Notes under the pieces: model-generated
What the model was told of the DNA's origin: nothing
What the model saw: the letters and a program-made list of their open reading frames with translations, nothing else
The model's database searches: none
Assembly (NCBI RefSeq): GCF_004210375.1
Contig: NC_134830.1
Coordinates: 167,159,874-167,223,873, forward strand
Direction: 5' to 3'
Source: Tachypleus tridentatus
Lineage: Eukaryota; Arthropoda; Merostomata; Xiphosura; Limulidae
DNA length: 64,000 nucleotides
In this document: positions 12,601 through 22,468 of the stretch, piece by piece
Layout: each line of letters begins with the position of its first letter
How positions within the stretch are numbered: the first letter of the stretch is position 1
Position numbers and translations under genes: made by a program

Positions 12601-15600
12601 CTTAACATTGTAAAAGGGGTAATAATTGCAGTAATATTAATATGGAATTATACATGCATACTTGCAGGTGTGGTGACATCCTTAGATGGCAGTAGTAGAG
12701 GTGACTATCGATACCATCACAGTCATGAATCAAACTCAATTCACACTTCTGTTGGGTTGCAGAACAATCACATCAACTTTATGGGATCAGGACACTCACC
12801 TTCACAACTTCAACGCTTCAATTACAGTAAATGTATGTTGTTATATATAATTTGTACTAAACTTTTTTATATTTTTTCCATTATAAATTTTATTAATATC
12901 AAAAGTAGATTTTATTATGATACTTTACTCAAGTTAACTGGTGTAGTGTTTTTATTTGGATAAAAGCACATACCAACACAATTTTTATGGTTTTATAAGA
13001 AATAGCTGTAGTGTTGTTAGATTTGTAAATAAAAAACAATCTCTTTGCATTCATGCATTAAGAAGACACATCATATATGTATATATTAAAGATCTGTAAA
13101 GCCCTCTGTATTTCATAAAAATAGACTGATCAATTCATCTGTAGTCTATAGTTGAGAAAGACTTACAAACATACTCATTAAACGTCTACAGTCTTCATAG
13201 TTCAGAAAGACAAATTAACACATTCATTATTTCTGACTATGGATTCAATCAGTTTAACAGAAGTTGTTACCATCAAGATTTCCATATCATAACTTTTAAT
13301 GTTTTTTGTATTTTAACAAAATTTAGCAGACTTTAGCAACATTTAGCAGTTAACATTACAAGTCTTTTGTACAAAATTAATTTAGTTTTTTAATTAAATA
13401 TCCTTGCTAAAAAATTGTCTATGAATAAATGGAGGCAAGGAGTTGACTGCTATGAGTTCAAAATTATTTTTGAATGTAATTTTATTTGTATAATCTCAAA
13501 AATTTCCTAAATAAATATCAAACTTTCTTCAGTAACACATTATATTTTTTTCTGTTATCCTAACCATATCTGTTCAACCAATTTTATCCAACTCATAAAC
13601 ATCATAAAAAAATACAAAATAAATTACCATTCTTTTTTCTTACTAGAACGATTGCAATTTGTAACATGAAACAACTGTTTACTCTAAATACCTTGAAGCT
13701 TATAACACTATATATGTCTCTTTATGCATAATTTTATTGTCTATATAATAATCCTATCACATCAGTTGTAAATGTCTTGGTGAACATGCAGTTCATGTTA
13801 CTGTATCAAATTATGTTACAGACAAGCCTGTCATGAGCATACTTCTGAAGAATTTTTATAATGTACCATCTTTATACTTGAATAAAACAGATAAACACAT
13901 TCATTAAATGTTTGTAGTCTTTCACAGTTCACTTAAAATAATTACAGTATGTGCTTCATCCATACAATATATAAAAGATATGTATTTGTTAAATACATGT
14001 ATCTGTATAGCTTTTTCAACTCAGTAACATACAATATCACATTTACTAAGCCTAATAACTTTTATTTAATCTTTAGTCAGACATGATTTTGAAAAATATC
14101 AAATATATATTGTAGTAAGATCACCTGTGTTAGTTATTGGATCACTTATATGATTTTGTAAAAGAATTATAAACATTAAGGAATATATTGTAGTAAGATA
14201 ATCTATGTTAGTTATTTAATCTAATGGTGACATTATTTGGGAAAAGAAGTGTAAACATACAGGAATATATACTTCAGTGTAGGGCTCAACAGATCTGCTA
14301 TGCATCATTGTGACCTGGCACATAATGTTTTTCCTCTCCTAACCTGGACTCAGTCCCAGGGATAGACTTTTTGTAAATATTAAAATCCTTTTGTACATGA
14401 AGAAACAAATTGTTAATGAAGTATTTTTCTAAATGTTCATCCATAGAATGTAGATAGTGTTTCAGAGTCTTAAGTGATTTTTCACGTTAAGATTAGAAAT
14501 ACTTTTTTATCTCAAAAATCTCAAACTGTATCTGTATAATCTCTAATGTCTCATAGATAAATTTCAAACTTTTTTTTAGTAAAACTTTATATGTTATTTT
14601 CTCCACCCTTACTTTTATACAAGGTTAGTCAATTATATCAACTTCATAACCACCAAAAAGAACATTAAAATTAACCTTTTTTCTGTCTAGAATAACATCA
14701 TACTGTAATATGGAACTACATTTGTTTATCCTAAGTATTCTTAAACCTGTGACAGTATACTTGTTATACTGTTGGTAATAGTTCACTAATTGATTTTTAT
14801 TTAATTAAATAATGCATCAAGAACATATAGTTATATCACTCAAAACCAGACAATGTTCCATAACTCTCACAGATTCATCCAAGCTCTCTTCTTAATATGT
14901 ATCCCCCAGGAGTCAACCTTGTACTTAAAGAGAAATAATTTTGTCTGTACAGAAGACAAAATAACATAATACATCATTAGATGGATGAAAACATTGGCTT
15001 TCTATTGGCTATAAAAAATATAACATTAAACATGACAGAGTTATTGGCAAATCTTGAAAGACAGGATGTGACAGGTGGGTGTGGCAAGAGGGATATGAAG
15101 TTTGATTTCATAACTCTTTAACCCAACAAGATTGAAAGCTATTAAAATTTTGATTAGCTTGAACAATGGCAATATTATAGTTAGTATATTACATTACACT
15201 TCATACTTATTGGGAGGGGTGGTTAATAAATTAAAGAAGAGTGATTGACAAGGGAAAACATGCACAACATAAATGTGCAGGAAGTTCTTGTCTATGCTTG
15301 TTTATATGTAAAATATAATTTACATCATTCAGTAATGGTGCAGTGTGAAACGTTTGTGGTAAGAATTAAAACATAAAATCATGAAAGCTAAAAACTTAGT
15401 CTGAGTCCTTAATGTTTGGGCTGGCTCGAAGATCCAGAGCAAACTTATCTATTCCTTCTTTAGTGATTGTTGACATGATATAGAAAAAGAGGTATAATGA
15501 TTAAGGTATATATTGTAATGAGATCTTACTTATCAAATTATTGACATGAGTTAGAAGTAAGGAATGTGCTGAACTGAGGTCAGCTGTCTCAATTATTAGA

Positions 15601-18600
15601 TTGTTGATTCATAATATGGGCAGTTCTCTTAATTATTAGACTGTTGAATTAATTATCAGAAAAATCTTGACTAAAGGCAAAAAAATGAAAAGTTATCAAC
15701 TGTTGTATTTATGAAGCTACATCTTATTTTTTCAGTCTTAACAGGTTTCATGATCCAACAGTTTTAGGAGTTCACATATTGTAGGATAATGATTACAGTA
15801 TAACCATGTGGTATTTTCAGATCAAACTGATTTCCCATAGAATAACAAAATAGGTTCATATAATAACTGGATATTTGGTCAGAATATTTACTACAAAGTA
15901 GTTCTTAGTTCTCTTAGTAACTTAGTTCATCAGAAACATAATGGACACAACAGTACAAAGGCACAGCGAAAAGTCTTTATACAAGGCAACATAAATACAC
16001 TGTATTTTTGTAACACATTAGATGGTCATCTTATGCCGGAAAGCTACATCCAAAACCCTCTCTCAAAGTTTTTTTTAATGATACTGTCGGACATATCCAA
16101 AGCAATTAATGCTACATATAAATGAACATCTCATTCAAACCAGAAGACCAAGAGCTATCTCAAGGAAATGAGAGAGACCAAAAGCAGCTAGACCAAAAGC
16201 AACTTTGCAGTTTTTTGCCACATTTTATGTGAAAAGTGCACATACCTCTAAGTAAGCAACTAACAAATTTGATAAACACATACATTAAAAAATATACCAC
16301 ATCTAAAACATGTACCATTTCATAATATTTAGTATGTTAATAAATCTTGTCAGTTGTATGAGGTTTGGTTCTTTACAGTAGGTGTATGTTACTTATTGGC
16401 AATAAATTTCAACATTAAATGGATAGCACACAAACCATTTGTTTTAAAATAATGTATATTTAAAGAAGTCAAAGGTATGTACAAAAATTCATTCCTCTAT
16501 CATTTTAAATAATTATCTCTTCTTTTTCTTTGTCACAGTCCAGGTAGATTCAATTACTTGAGAACACCCTCTACTCCTGTACTCTGTTATCACAATACAG
16601 TCAGTGATAAATTTGCTTTCATTACTCTAAAGGCTCCCACACTTTTATCCAGGGATTTAAACAATTATATGTCAATATTTTACACAGTCTGGTTCAATTA
16701 CTTTAAAACCCAATTGACCAGATTAATTATTCTTTTCTATCTCTGTTGTTAAAATTCAGTCTGTGAAACTTTCACTTTATAAACAGTCTGTTGCAACTAA
16801 ACTGACTATCACACAATCTCACTTCACTTTCACTACCTTACTTTAACTTTCTACGTGCACTCTGTATCTACACATATTTATAATATACAAGAGAAAAATC
16901 TATAAATATTGAACTCTTTAGTAAGAACAATATTACACATAATGAGAAAAACTTAGAAAGTTTCAAGAAAGTTGATGTGAGCAATGTTAAGAAAGCCTCG
17001 TACAACAGTTAAACTGCATACATATTATATGACTCGTACCAAGTTACATAATAAAACTTTTCATAATTATTGCATTTAAAATAATCAACTTTTAACACTT
17101 GTTATGAAGACTAAATAATAACTCATAAACTAAAGATTGTAGTATATCCAACAAATCTTAATTGTGGTCTGTTTTTTTTTTAACACCTTTCTATACTTAT
17201 CTTTATGATTATAAGAATTGTTACATTTGTGTGCAGTCCTTTTCATGTATTTTTGTTTCAAAAGTAGACATGGTTTGAATATTTTTCTTTCTTTTGCAGT
17301 ATCACACTCTTTACCTGTTAACCAGATAAGAACAAATGCTCCCTACATTTCTCTTGGTGTCCCAGTTCTTCCACCTATTCCTATTGGTTCTACAGGTATT
17401 ATGACAACATTTCCTTAATTATTATTAGGCCATTGTGTTGGATGTTTTGCAAATTTATAATACAGAACAGATTTATTATTCCATTGATAGAAATGTAGTT
17501 TTTGTTGCTGATGTTTGAGGTGAGATTGTATAATGTATTCTGAAAATTATTTGCCTATTTTACACAACCATTATGTATTTTAATCTCAGCTATGAAATGT
17601 CTTTGAGTTAACCCAACCTAGCACCATTTGACAGTTTACTTAGAAGTATTGTAAAGACTATTAATCACTTCTACTTAATCAGAAAAGATTTACTTCAATT
17701 AATCACTTAATAATTTTTTGACAACAGGTCTTCGACCATCCATCCTCACGCCTCCACCCCTTCCTCTAAGAGATGCTCCACGTTACCCTCCAATCCGAGG
17801 ACAAAGGCCTTCAGATTACCATTATTCCTCTAAACACACCTCTTATGGAAGTCCTGTGGGTCAGTTAGCCCATACACATAGTTATGATGGTATGACAATC
17901 GTAGATTACTATAACACAGAGGGAATGGACCCTGAAGAAGATGGTAAGTAATGTAAAACATCACTGAAAAGTATCTGGTGTATGTACACAAGCTGCTTAC
18001 CTTGAATCATTGCCATGTTTTTACTTTAACAGGTATCCCTCTAGTTACAGGAGAATTTAAAAAACAAGATGTTCATTACTTCTATCATCATCCAACCTTG
18101 CATATTTAGTGGTAATATTCAATATTCATCTTATAAGAAAGAAACCAACAGATATTTTATTGTTACTTAGGTGTCTTTGTAAATAAATGTATAGTATTCT
18201 CCCTTCCCTTCTAGATACCTTTTCTTATGGATTAATTAAAATTAGACACATATTTTCAACAATGATATATATATTCTTCAAGAAAAGAAATGCAAAAGGA
18301 ATATTTTTGTTATTTTAAAGAGAAATATATGTAATAATGTTACAAGCTCAGAGTATGTGATGCTACACGTGTTAAGGCACTGATTGTCAGACCAAAATGC
18401 CAATAAACGTTGTGCACTTTGAAAACGGAGGAAAACATCGGATTTTTCGCCAAAACTCATTCGTGTCCAACACATTTGTTTGAGAGATCTGCATGTTCTG
18501 CAAGTGCAACATGTGCAAAATCCCTATAAAAGTGACGGGTTCTCAGTTTCCATAGCTCAGTGTTAAGCCACCGACACGCAATACAGTTATGCCAAGACTG

Positions 18601-19966
18601 ACTGAAGCACAACGCAACAACGCCATTGGTCGCTTGGAAGCAGGCGAATCTCGATCAGATGTTGCCAGAGCTGTGAATGTCCACCCAAGCACCATCACAA
18701 GACGATGGACTCGTGACCGTCCACGATCTGGCAGACCTCGTGTGACCACGCCTGCACAAGATCCCAACATCCGGGTTACGTCACCTTCGGGATAGGACCA
18801 CCACTGCGACGTCTATTGCCTTTACCATACCAGGGCTGCGTAGGATTTCCGATCAGACTGTACACAACCGTCGATGAGATTCTTAGGCCCCATGTGCAAC
18901 CCATCATTGTGAACATCAACGACGTTTTTCAACATGACAACGCCCGTCCTCACACAGCCCGACTCACCACTGTCTTCTTGAGACACCACAACATCAACGT
19001 TCTTCCCTAGCCCTCCAGATCACCAGATTTAAACCCCATCGAACACCTTTGGGACGAGTTGGACCGACGTCTGCGACGGCGACAACCTCAACCTCAGACT
19101 CTACCTCAGCTTGCAGCAGCTTTGCAGGCTGAGTGGACAGCCATTCCACAGGATGTGATTCGTCATCTCATCGCTTCCATGGGCAGGAGATGCCAAGCAG
19201 TTATTGATGCTCACTGGGAGCATCAACTTCAAATAGTGAGCGTGAACTTCGCCTTTGCAGACTTTGGATGTTCAGCAGTGAATGTGCAAAGTTTCACACA
19301 TGTGATACAGAACTACCCGGAATAAACTTGTTAACAATGTGTCTCAAATTTTGCCTTTTGCATTTCTTTTTTTGAAGAGTGTATATATCATAAACATCAG
19401 AGTACTCTGTTTCTTTATATTGCTGTTTACTTTGATGATCACTCTTGTGTAGTGAATTCTCTTTTTTTTGATTCCTTTGGTACTGCTATAAAAATTAACA
19501 AAATATTCAACTGATTATAATCACGACAATTAAATGTTTAGTGAAACAATAGCAGAGGAAAATAAAGGGAAAAAAGTGTAAATAAAAATTAATACATGCA
19601 GTATCAGTAAATTGTATTTATTTTAAAAGCTTTAACAAAATCCTAAGTTTTTTTGAAGCATTCTGTTACTTTTTAGAGACATTTTTATTAAATACTAATT
19701 ATTAAATGGAAGTAAATGTAAATGATTTGTTTGCATATTAATAAAAATATAAAAACTAGCAATAAATTATGAATACTTTCTCCTTTGGAATCTGAAATTA
19801 TTCCTGAGAAGTTTCACAACCTTCAAGCTGAAAGGTACAATATAGGAAATAATACCTTTTCTCATTCCTAGTAATAGTAACTGTTAGTGATATGAATACC
19901 TAAAGTAATAATAATAATATATCTTTATCCACAGAAGATGAAGAAACGCAAGTATCAGCAGTGTAA
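551..19966 (+). CDS. RAPGEF2/6-like: Rap guanine nucleotide exchange factor, PDZ-GEF type (RAPGEF2/6-like), C-terminal exons only
   Basis: Spliced CDS of ten exons: 551-625, 1039-1110, 4310-4456, 4608-4716, 5749-5862, 7623-7883, 12668-12826, 17300-17395, 17728-17943, 19935-19966. They total 1281 nt, 426 residues plus TAA, and every junction keeps frame. The first two exons read as the end of the RasGEF catalytic domain (blocks FYPIVRKDLMFIH and NFEKLRMIAKEIRQLM), followed by the family's downstream blocks AQMVRRVKTYL, SLECEPA and SPQAVRKMLALS. A long Ser/Pro-rich tail ends in EDEETQVSAV, close to the conserved vertebrate C-terminus EQVSAV, a PDZ ligand. Family role: the protein activates Rap1/Rap2 at the membrane and at cell junctions. 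The N-terminal cyclic-nucleotide-binding-like, REM, PDZ and RA domains are expected left of the window. Paralogue level (2 or 6) cannot be decided; arthropods usually have one gene. Confidence 0.93.
1039..1110 (+). CDS. RAPGEF2/6-like: RAPGEF exon b
   Basis: Acceptor ttttcag ends at 1038; donor gtaagt is at 1111. It encodes 24 residues in phase 0-0, with the family block NFEKLRMIAKEIRQLM. The donor is the first unit of the 44-bp minisatellite that follows. Confidence 0.94.
1111..1940 (+). repeat. 44-bp minisatellite carrying a 5' splice site
   Basis: Eighteen 44-bp units start at 1111, 1155, 1199 and so on; a nineteenth diverged unit begins at 1903. The first unit starts on the donor of RAPGEF exon b, and each of the 18 units repeats TTAT then gtaagtaatgg. 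Units are nearly identical. Variant units at 1463/1507 recur as a pair at 1727/1771, which indicates a six-unit (264-bp) block duplication. Using any later donor would add non-multiple-of-3 lengths or the in-frame TAA met in unit two, so only the first donor is productive. Confidence 0.97.
1975..2125. repeat. About 53-bp tandem repeat, nearly 3 copies
   Basis: The block containing attaattcctaattttt recurs at about 1992, 2045 and 2097, spaced 53 and 52 bp, with minor changes. It lies in the same intron, just past the 44-bp array. Confidence 0.85.
2126..4309. other. RAPGEF intron remainder with inverted repeat-Y copies
   Basis: Non-coding. About 2970-3200 and 3230-3480 contain reverse-strand copies of the diverged repeat (family Y) found forward at 6775-7220, 13310-13760 and 14380-14760. 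Nothing else recognised. Confidence 0.55.
4310..4456 (+). CDS. RAPGEF2/6-like: RAPGEF exon c
   Basis: Acceptor cccag ends at 4309; donor gtaagt is at 4457. It encodes 49 residues in phase 0-0. It contains a basic cluster (KKRKK) before PKKMFEE, matching the position of the basic segment and KKLYED-like block in vertebrate family members. Confidence 0.9.
4608..4716 (+). CDS. RAPGEF2/6-like: RAPGEF exon d
   Basis: Acceptor cttag ends at 4607; donor gtatgt is at 4717. It is 109 nt, phase 0 to 1, encoding AQMVRRVKTYLANHK and ending near MSLECEPAVVT. The last 27 exon bases and the donor are copied as part of the 61-bp tandem array downstream. Confidence 0.93.
4690..5538 (+). repeat. 61-bp minisatellite spanning an exon/intron junction
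   Basis: About 14 units of 61 bp, starting at 4690, 4751, 4812, 4873 and onward. The first unit overlaps the last 27 coding bases of RAPGEF exon d, its donor (gtatgt at 4717) and 34 intron bases. Later units repeat this exon-plus-donor segment with a few changes. A five-unit block (about 4812-5116) is repeated at about 5117-5421. Reading past the first donor meets TGA in the second unit, so the duplicates can only give truncated products. Confidence 0.96.
5749..5862 (+). CDS. RAPGEF2/6-like: RAPGEF exon e (Ser-rich)
   Basis: Acceptor ggtag ends at 5748; donor gtaaac is at 5863. It is 114 nt, phase 1-1, with KRHPSP and a Ser/Thr run. Phase agrees with both neighbours and the splice sites are acceptable; the sequence itself is poorly conserved. 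Confidence 0.82.
5863..7622. other. RAPGEF intron with repeat-Y copy
   Basis: Non-coding. About 6775-7220 is a forward family Y copy. No exon seen. Confidence 0.5.
6775..7220 (+). repeat. Diverged dispersed repeat, family Y
   Basis: Shares in order blocks such as ttctatgaat, ttgcataatctctaaaac, a tattttctctacc block and a block ending in tttgtttatc with 13310-13760 and 14380-14760. No coding capacity or terminal repeat recognised; class unknown. Confidence 0.6.
7623..7883 (+). CDS. RAPGEF2/6-like: RAPGEF exon f
   Basis: Acceptor ttacag ends at 7622; donor gtagta is at 7884. It is 261 nt, phase 1-1. It opens with the conserved block SPQAVRKMLALS, then a Ser/Pro-rich disordered stretch. The donor is weaker than the others. 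Confidence 0.9.
7975..12500 (+). repeat. Unclassified large repeat, family X, forward copy
   Basis: Fills most of the intron between RAPGEF exons f and g. The top strand is pyrimidine-rich. Landmarks shared with copies elsewhere: a block at about 9030-9200 (aaaatagg, then ctccagg, then ggaggttt) matches the reverse complement of about 46300-46510. The block at 10002-10030 (cctttccacctttgtaatgt) plus palindromic core at 10045-10125 matches 29450-29590, 45385-45490 and 50150-50290 in reverse. No protein domain is recognisable in any frame. Borders uncertain. Confidence 0.55.
9300..9700. repeat. Degenerate ~100-bp tandem repeat within family X
   Basis: Two almost identical 102-bp units begin at about 9371 and 9473; diverged relatives flank them at about 9310 and 9646 (each with a gatgtt block before actgcacttgg-like sequence). 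Repeat structure explains the overlapping open frames on both strands here. Confidence 0.8.
12668..12826 (+). CDS. RAPGEF2/6-like: RAPGEF exon g
   Basis: Acceptor cttgcag ends at 12667; donor gtaaat is at 12827. It is 159 nt, phase 1-1, rich in His, Ser and Asn. It is supported by frame, splice sites and its open frame, less by conservation. Confidence 0.82.
13310..13760 (+). repeat. Family Y copy
   Basis: Aligns by eye with 6775-7220: a cagacttt block, then tgtctatgaat, tctcaaaaattt, then tttgtaacatgaaacaac. Diverged and without coding capacity. Confidence 0.55.
14380..14760 (+). repeat. Family Y copy
   Basis: Aligns by eye with 6895-7220: gtgattttt, tctcaaaaatctcaaa, a tattttctccaccc block, accaccaaaaag, and tttgtttatc in the same order. 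Confidence 0.55.
17300..17395 (+). CDS. RAPGEF2/6-like: RAPGEF exon h
   Basis: Acceptor cttttgcag ends at 17299; donor gtatta is at 17396. It is 96 nt, phase 1-1, ending in a Pro-rich stretch (VPVLPPIPIG). Confidence 0.82.
17728..17943 (+). CDS. RAPGEF2/6-like: RAPGEF exon i
   Basis: Acceptor acaacag ends at 17727; donor gtaagt is at 17944. It is 216 nt, phase 1-1. It begins with a Pro-rich run (PPPLPLRDAPRYPP) resembling the PPPTPPGY region of vertebrate family members and ends in the acidic MDPEED. Confidence 0.9.
18263..19390 (+). mobile_element. Tc1-like DNA transposon, internally deleted
   Basis: Inverted terminal repeats at 18274-18299 and 19354-19379 match at 24 of 26 positions, in TA-rich flanks. 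Inside, a frame from 18589 encodes the N-terminal helix-turn-helix half of a Tc1 transposase (MPRLTEAQRNNAIGRL, then a GRPR hinge). A second part from about 18880 carries FQHDNARPHTA and PDLNPIEHLWDEL, the second and third catalytic blocks of the DDE domain. The region with the first catalytic Asp is missing and frames are interrupted, so it cannot make transposase. It is about 1.1 kb against roughly 1.6 kb for intact relatives. It lies in the RAPGEF intron before the last exon, in sense orientation. Confidence 0.93.
19935..19966 (+). CDS. RAPGEF2/6-like: RAPGEF final coding exon (PDZ ligand)
   Basis: Acceptor tccacag ends at 19934. Only 32 coding nt remain, encoding EDEETQVSAV and TAA (19964-19966). 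With the preceding exon the acidic tail resembles the vertebrate C-terminus that ends EQVSAV. Too short for ORF finders; recognised from the conserved tail and exact phase. Confidence 0.92.
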
Positions 19967-20575
19967 GCAAAAAATTTATTTTGCTTACGTAGCAGGAATC
20001 TCAAGTAATTATGTATGGCTATCGGGTAGAAGCTTCCTAGTCTGTGTTATATTCTGACTATTAATAAAAAGGAGGACAAAAGTCAGAGCTGTTTCAAGTG
20101 TGGAAGATCAGAAAAGTGAGGAGAAAACACCCCACAATAAACAACATAGGAAACCAAAGAAAGGCTTCAGTGTAAAATACTTCCTTGATGTTGCTACAGA
20201 AACCCGATTTATTTCCGTCTTGATCGTACATTCACTAAATTCTTGAACTTGTTCTTCCTTTGTACATAAGTTGAGGAAGAAAAAAAAAGATGCGGTTCGT
20301 ACTTGGAGGAAACTCTACAATTGCAACATGGTGGTTTCTTTCTTATTTTAGCTGTCTCATAGTTCACTGTTTTTAGATCCCATAGCATATTCATAGTTAT
20401 CAAAAGTATTACTTATAAAACATATTCATTATGTGTGTGTTTATATAAAGTAACTTGTATAAAATCATGTTCATTATATGTAGATATGTTAAACTTTTTA
20501 AGGAGAACAGATTGAATTTTGTACTCCAATTATTTCTACCAAGATTCTATTAATATTCTGTAAAATAAACTGCAA
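19967..20575 (+). other. Probable RAPGEF 3' UTR
   Basis: AT-rich sequence after the stop codon. A candidate polyadenylation signal aataaa lies at 20564-20569. The true cleavage site cannot be fixed from sequence alone; another aataaa at 21125 is possible. Confidence 0.35.
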
Positions 20576-21185
20576 CAAATTACCATTTTTAAGATACAAT
20601 GTAAAATATGATGATAAACAAAAGTTACAAAATTGAGATATTTACAAGTTACTATCTCAACAATGGTTTTAATCAGATATTCGTTTTTAGTTCCAAAAAC
20701 TAAGGAGGTATGCTATTTATTTTTCCATTTACATTTCTAAGTGACTTGTTTTTATTTAATAGTACCTGACTGTGTGCAAATCAATCATAAAGATTTAAAA
20801 ACACCTACTTTCACTAAACAGTTTTGTTTTGAAAGTATCCTAATAAAAATATACACTTCTTTACTGTTCACTTTAGGAGCTATTATTATGATTATTGATT
20901 CTTTGTGGATAGAATATTATTATATTTGTAATATGGTGACAATTCTTCGCTCAGTTCAGTTTAAGGTTTTGTTATTTTATGAACACTATTTAATTTTTCA
21001 AGATATTTTAAGACCCACATTTATTGAGTTCATCACTAATAACAGAAAACAAAGTTCCAACTGGATATATGTGTGTGTGTATTTTTTGTCACAATTTTTG
21101 CAGCCTAAGTATGTGCTCCAATAAAATAAAGTGTGAGAGTTATTTCACATAGTGAATTATGAAACAAGAAAAATAATTATATAAG

Positions 21186-21299
21186 GTTTGTTTGTTTGAT
21201 TTTTGAAAGCCACACCATAGGCTATCTGTGATTGCCCACCATGGGTATCGAAACATGATTTCTTACTGTGCAAGTGTGCAGGCATACAGTTCGGGGGCT
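21186..21299 (-). mobile_element. SINE family 2 copy
   Basis: On the minus strand: degenerate tRNA-like head, B-box region around ttcgatacc, then the shared tail with a tgtttgttt-type end. Diverged. Confidence 0.75.
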
Positions 21300-22212
21300 T
21301 GATATTATGTGTAAACTCAACACATCATGAACAGCAACACCATGGTTCTTTAAGTTAGTTGTAAAAAAGTCAAGGTTAAAACAGTAAAAAGAAGAGTATA
21401 GGAAAATTGGGACACAACAGGTTAAAATCTTATCTTTGGAAAAAACAGCATGGTCCTGAGACTTAATGTGTGATTTTCACACTTGTGAAACTATTTGCAT
21501 TCACTCCGTCTCTATAAGGGTCAATTGGTAGCTGTCTCATTAAATTGAAACTAATGTAATTAGTATGCAACTTAAATACATTAAATTAAAATTGATATCA
21601 AACAAAAAGACCTTTATTTAAATCTTATTTCAACATATACACACCATGGCAAAAACAAAATTAGAATTTTGCCCATATACTCATGAATTCAGCCATCAAA
21701 AATTTAAAAAATTAGTTTTAAAAGTATGACTTAGTTAATGTAAATGAAAATATATTTAAAGAAGATAAACTTTCTATACTAAGTATGTTAAAAGATGTCT
21801 TATTTTAGTTATGCGACATGAAAGATACAAATCTTTTATGTGCCCATGAGATACAAATGCTCAAGGATAGGCTGGAGTGCCCATATTCTCCACAGCCTAA
21901 GCAAACATTTTTAATTCTATACTATTAACAACCACAGAAGAAGAAAATAATAGCAGTAAATAGTTTAAAATAATTTTAACAGCAGCTGATGATACTAACA
22001 CAACTCTCACCTCTGTCATTGATAAAAAATTTTTAAATACAACAGGAAATGTATATATATATCATTCAAAATGTATAAAAAGTAATGCCATAAAGCATTA
22101 TTATTACATTAAGACTTAACTTCAAACACTGTTAAAATACATTAGTTTGATAATGAGCAATTTATTCCTATCAAATACAGATGCAAATATTGCATCTGTT
22201 TGGATTATTTTG

Positions 22213-22468
22213 AATTTTGCACAAAGCACGCGAGAGCTATCTTCACTAGCCATCCCTAATTTAGCAGCACAAGACAAGAGGGAAGGCAGGTAGTCATCAC
22301 CACCCACTGCCAACTCATGGACTACTCTTTTATCAACAAATAGGATTGACCATCACATTATAACACCCCACAGCTGAAAGGGCGAGTATGTTTGGTGCAA
22401 CTGGGATTCAAATCCACAACCCTCAGATTACAAGTAAAGTGCTTTAACCACCTGGCCATGCTGGACCA
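22213..22468 (-). mobile_element. SINE family 1 copy (tRNA-derived)
   Basis: Full-length minus-strand copy with a tRNA-like head ending near 22468 (ccatgctggacc in + reading), internal body and shared tail near 22213. Diverged from the copies at 54029 and 58232 but colinear. Confidence 0.88.

Larger units (their letters stand above)
12827..17299. other. RAPGEF intron with two repeat-Y copies
   Basis: Non-coding. Family Y copies at about 13310-13760 and 14380-14760. About 14095-14270 holds two diverged copies of an ~85-bp unit around aatatattgtagtaagat. The rest is unassigned AT-rich sequence. Confidence 0.55.

Noticed and set aside
20741-21124. 127-aa open frame after the RAPGEF stop
   Set aside because: AT-rich, Phe/Ile-rich translation without domain or splice context; probably 3' flank.
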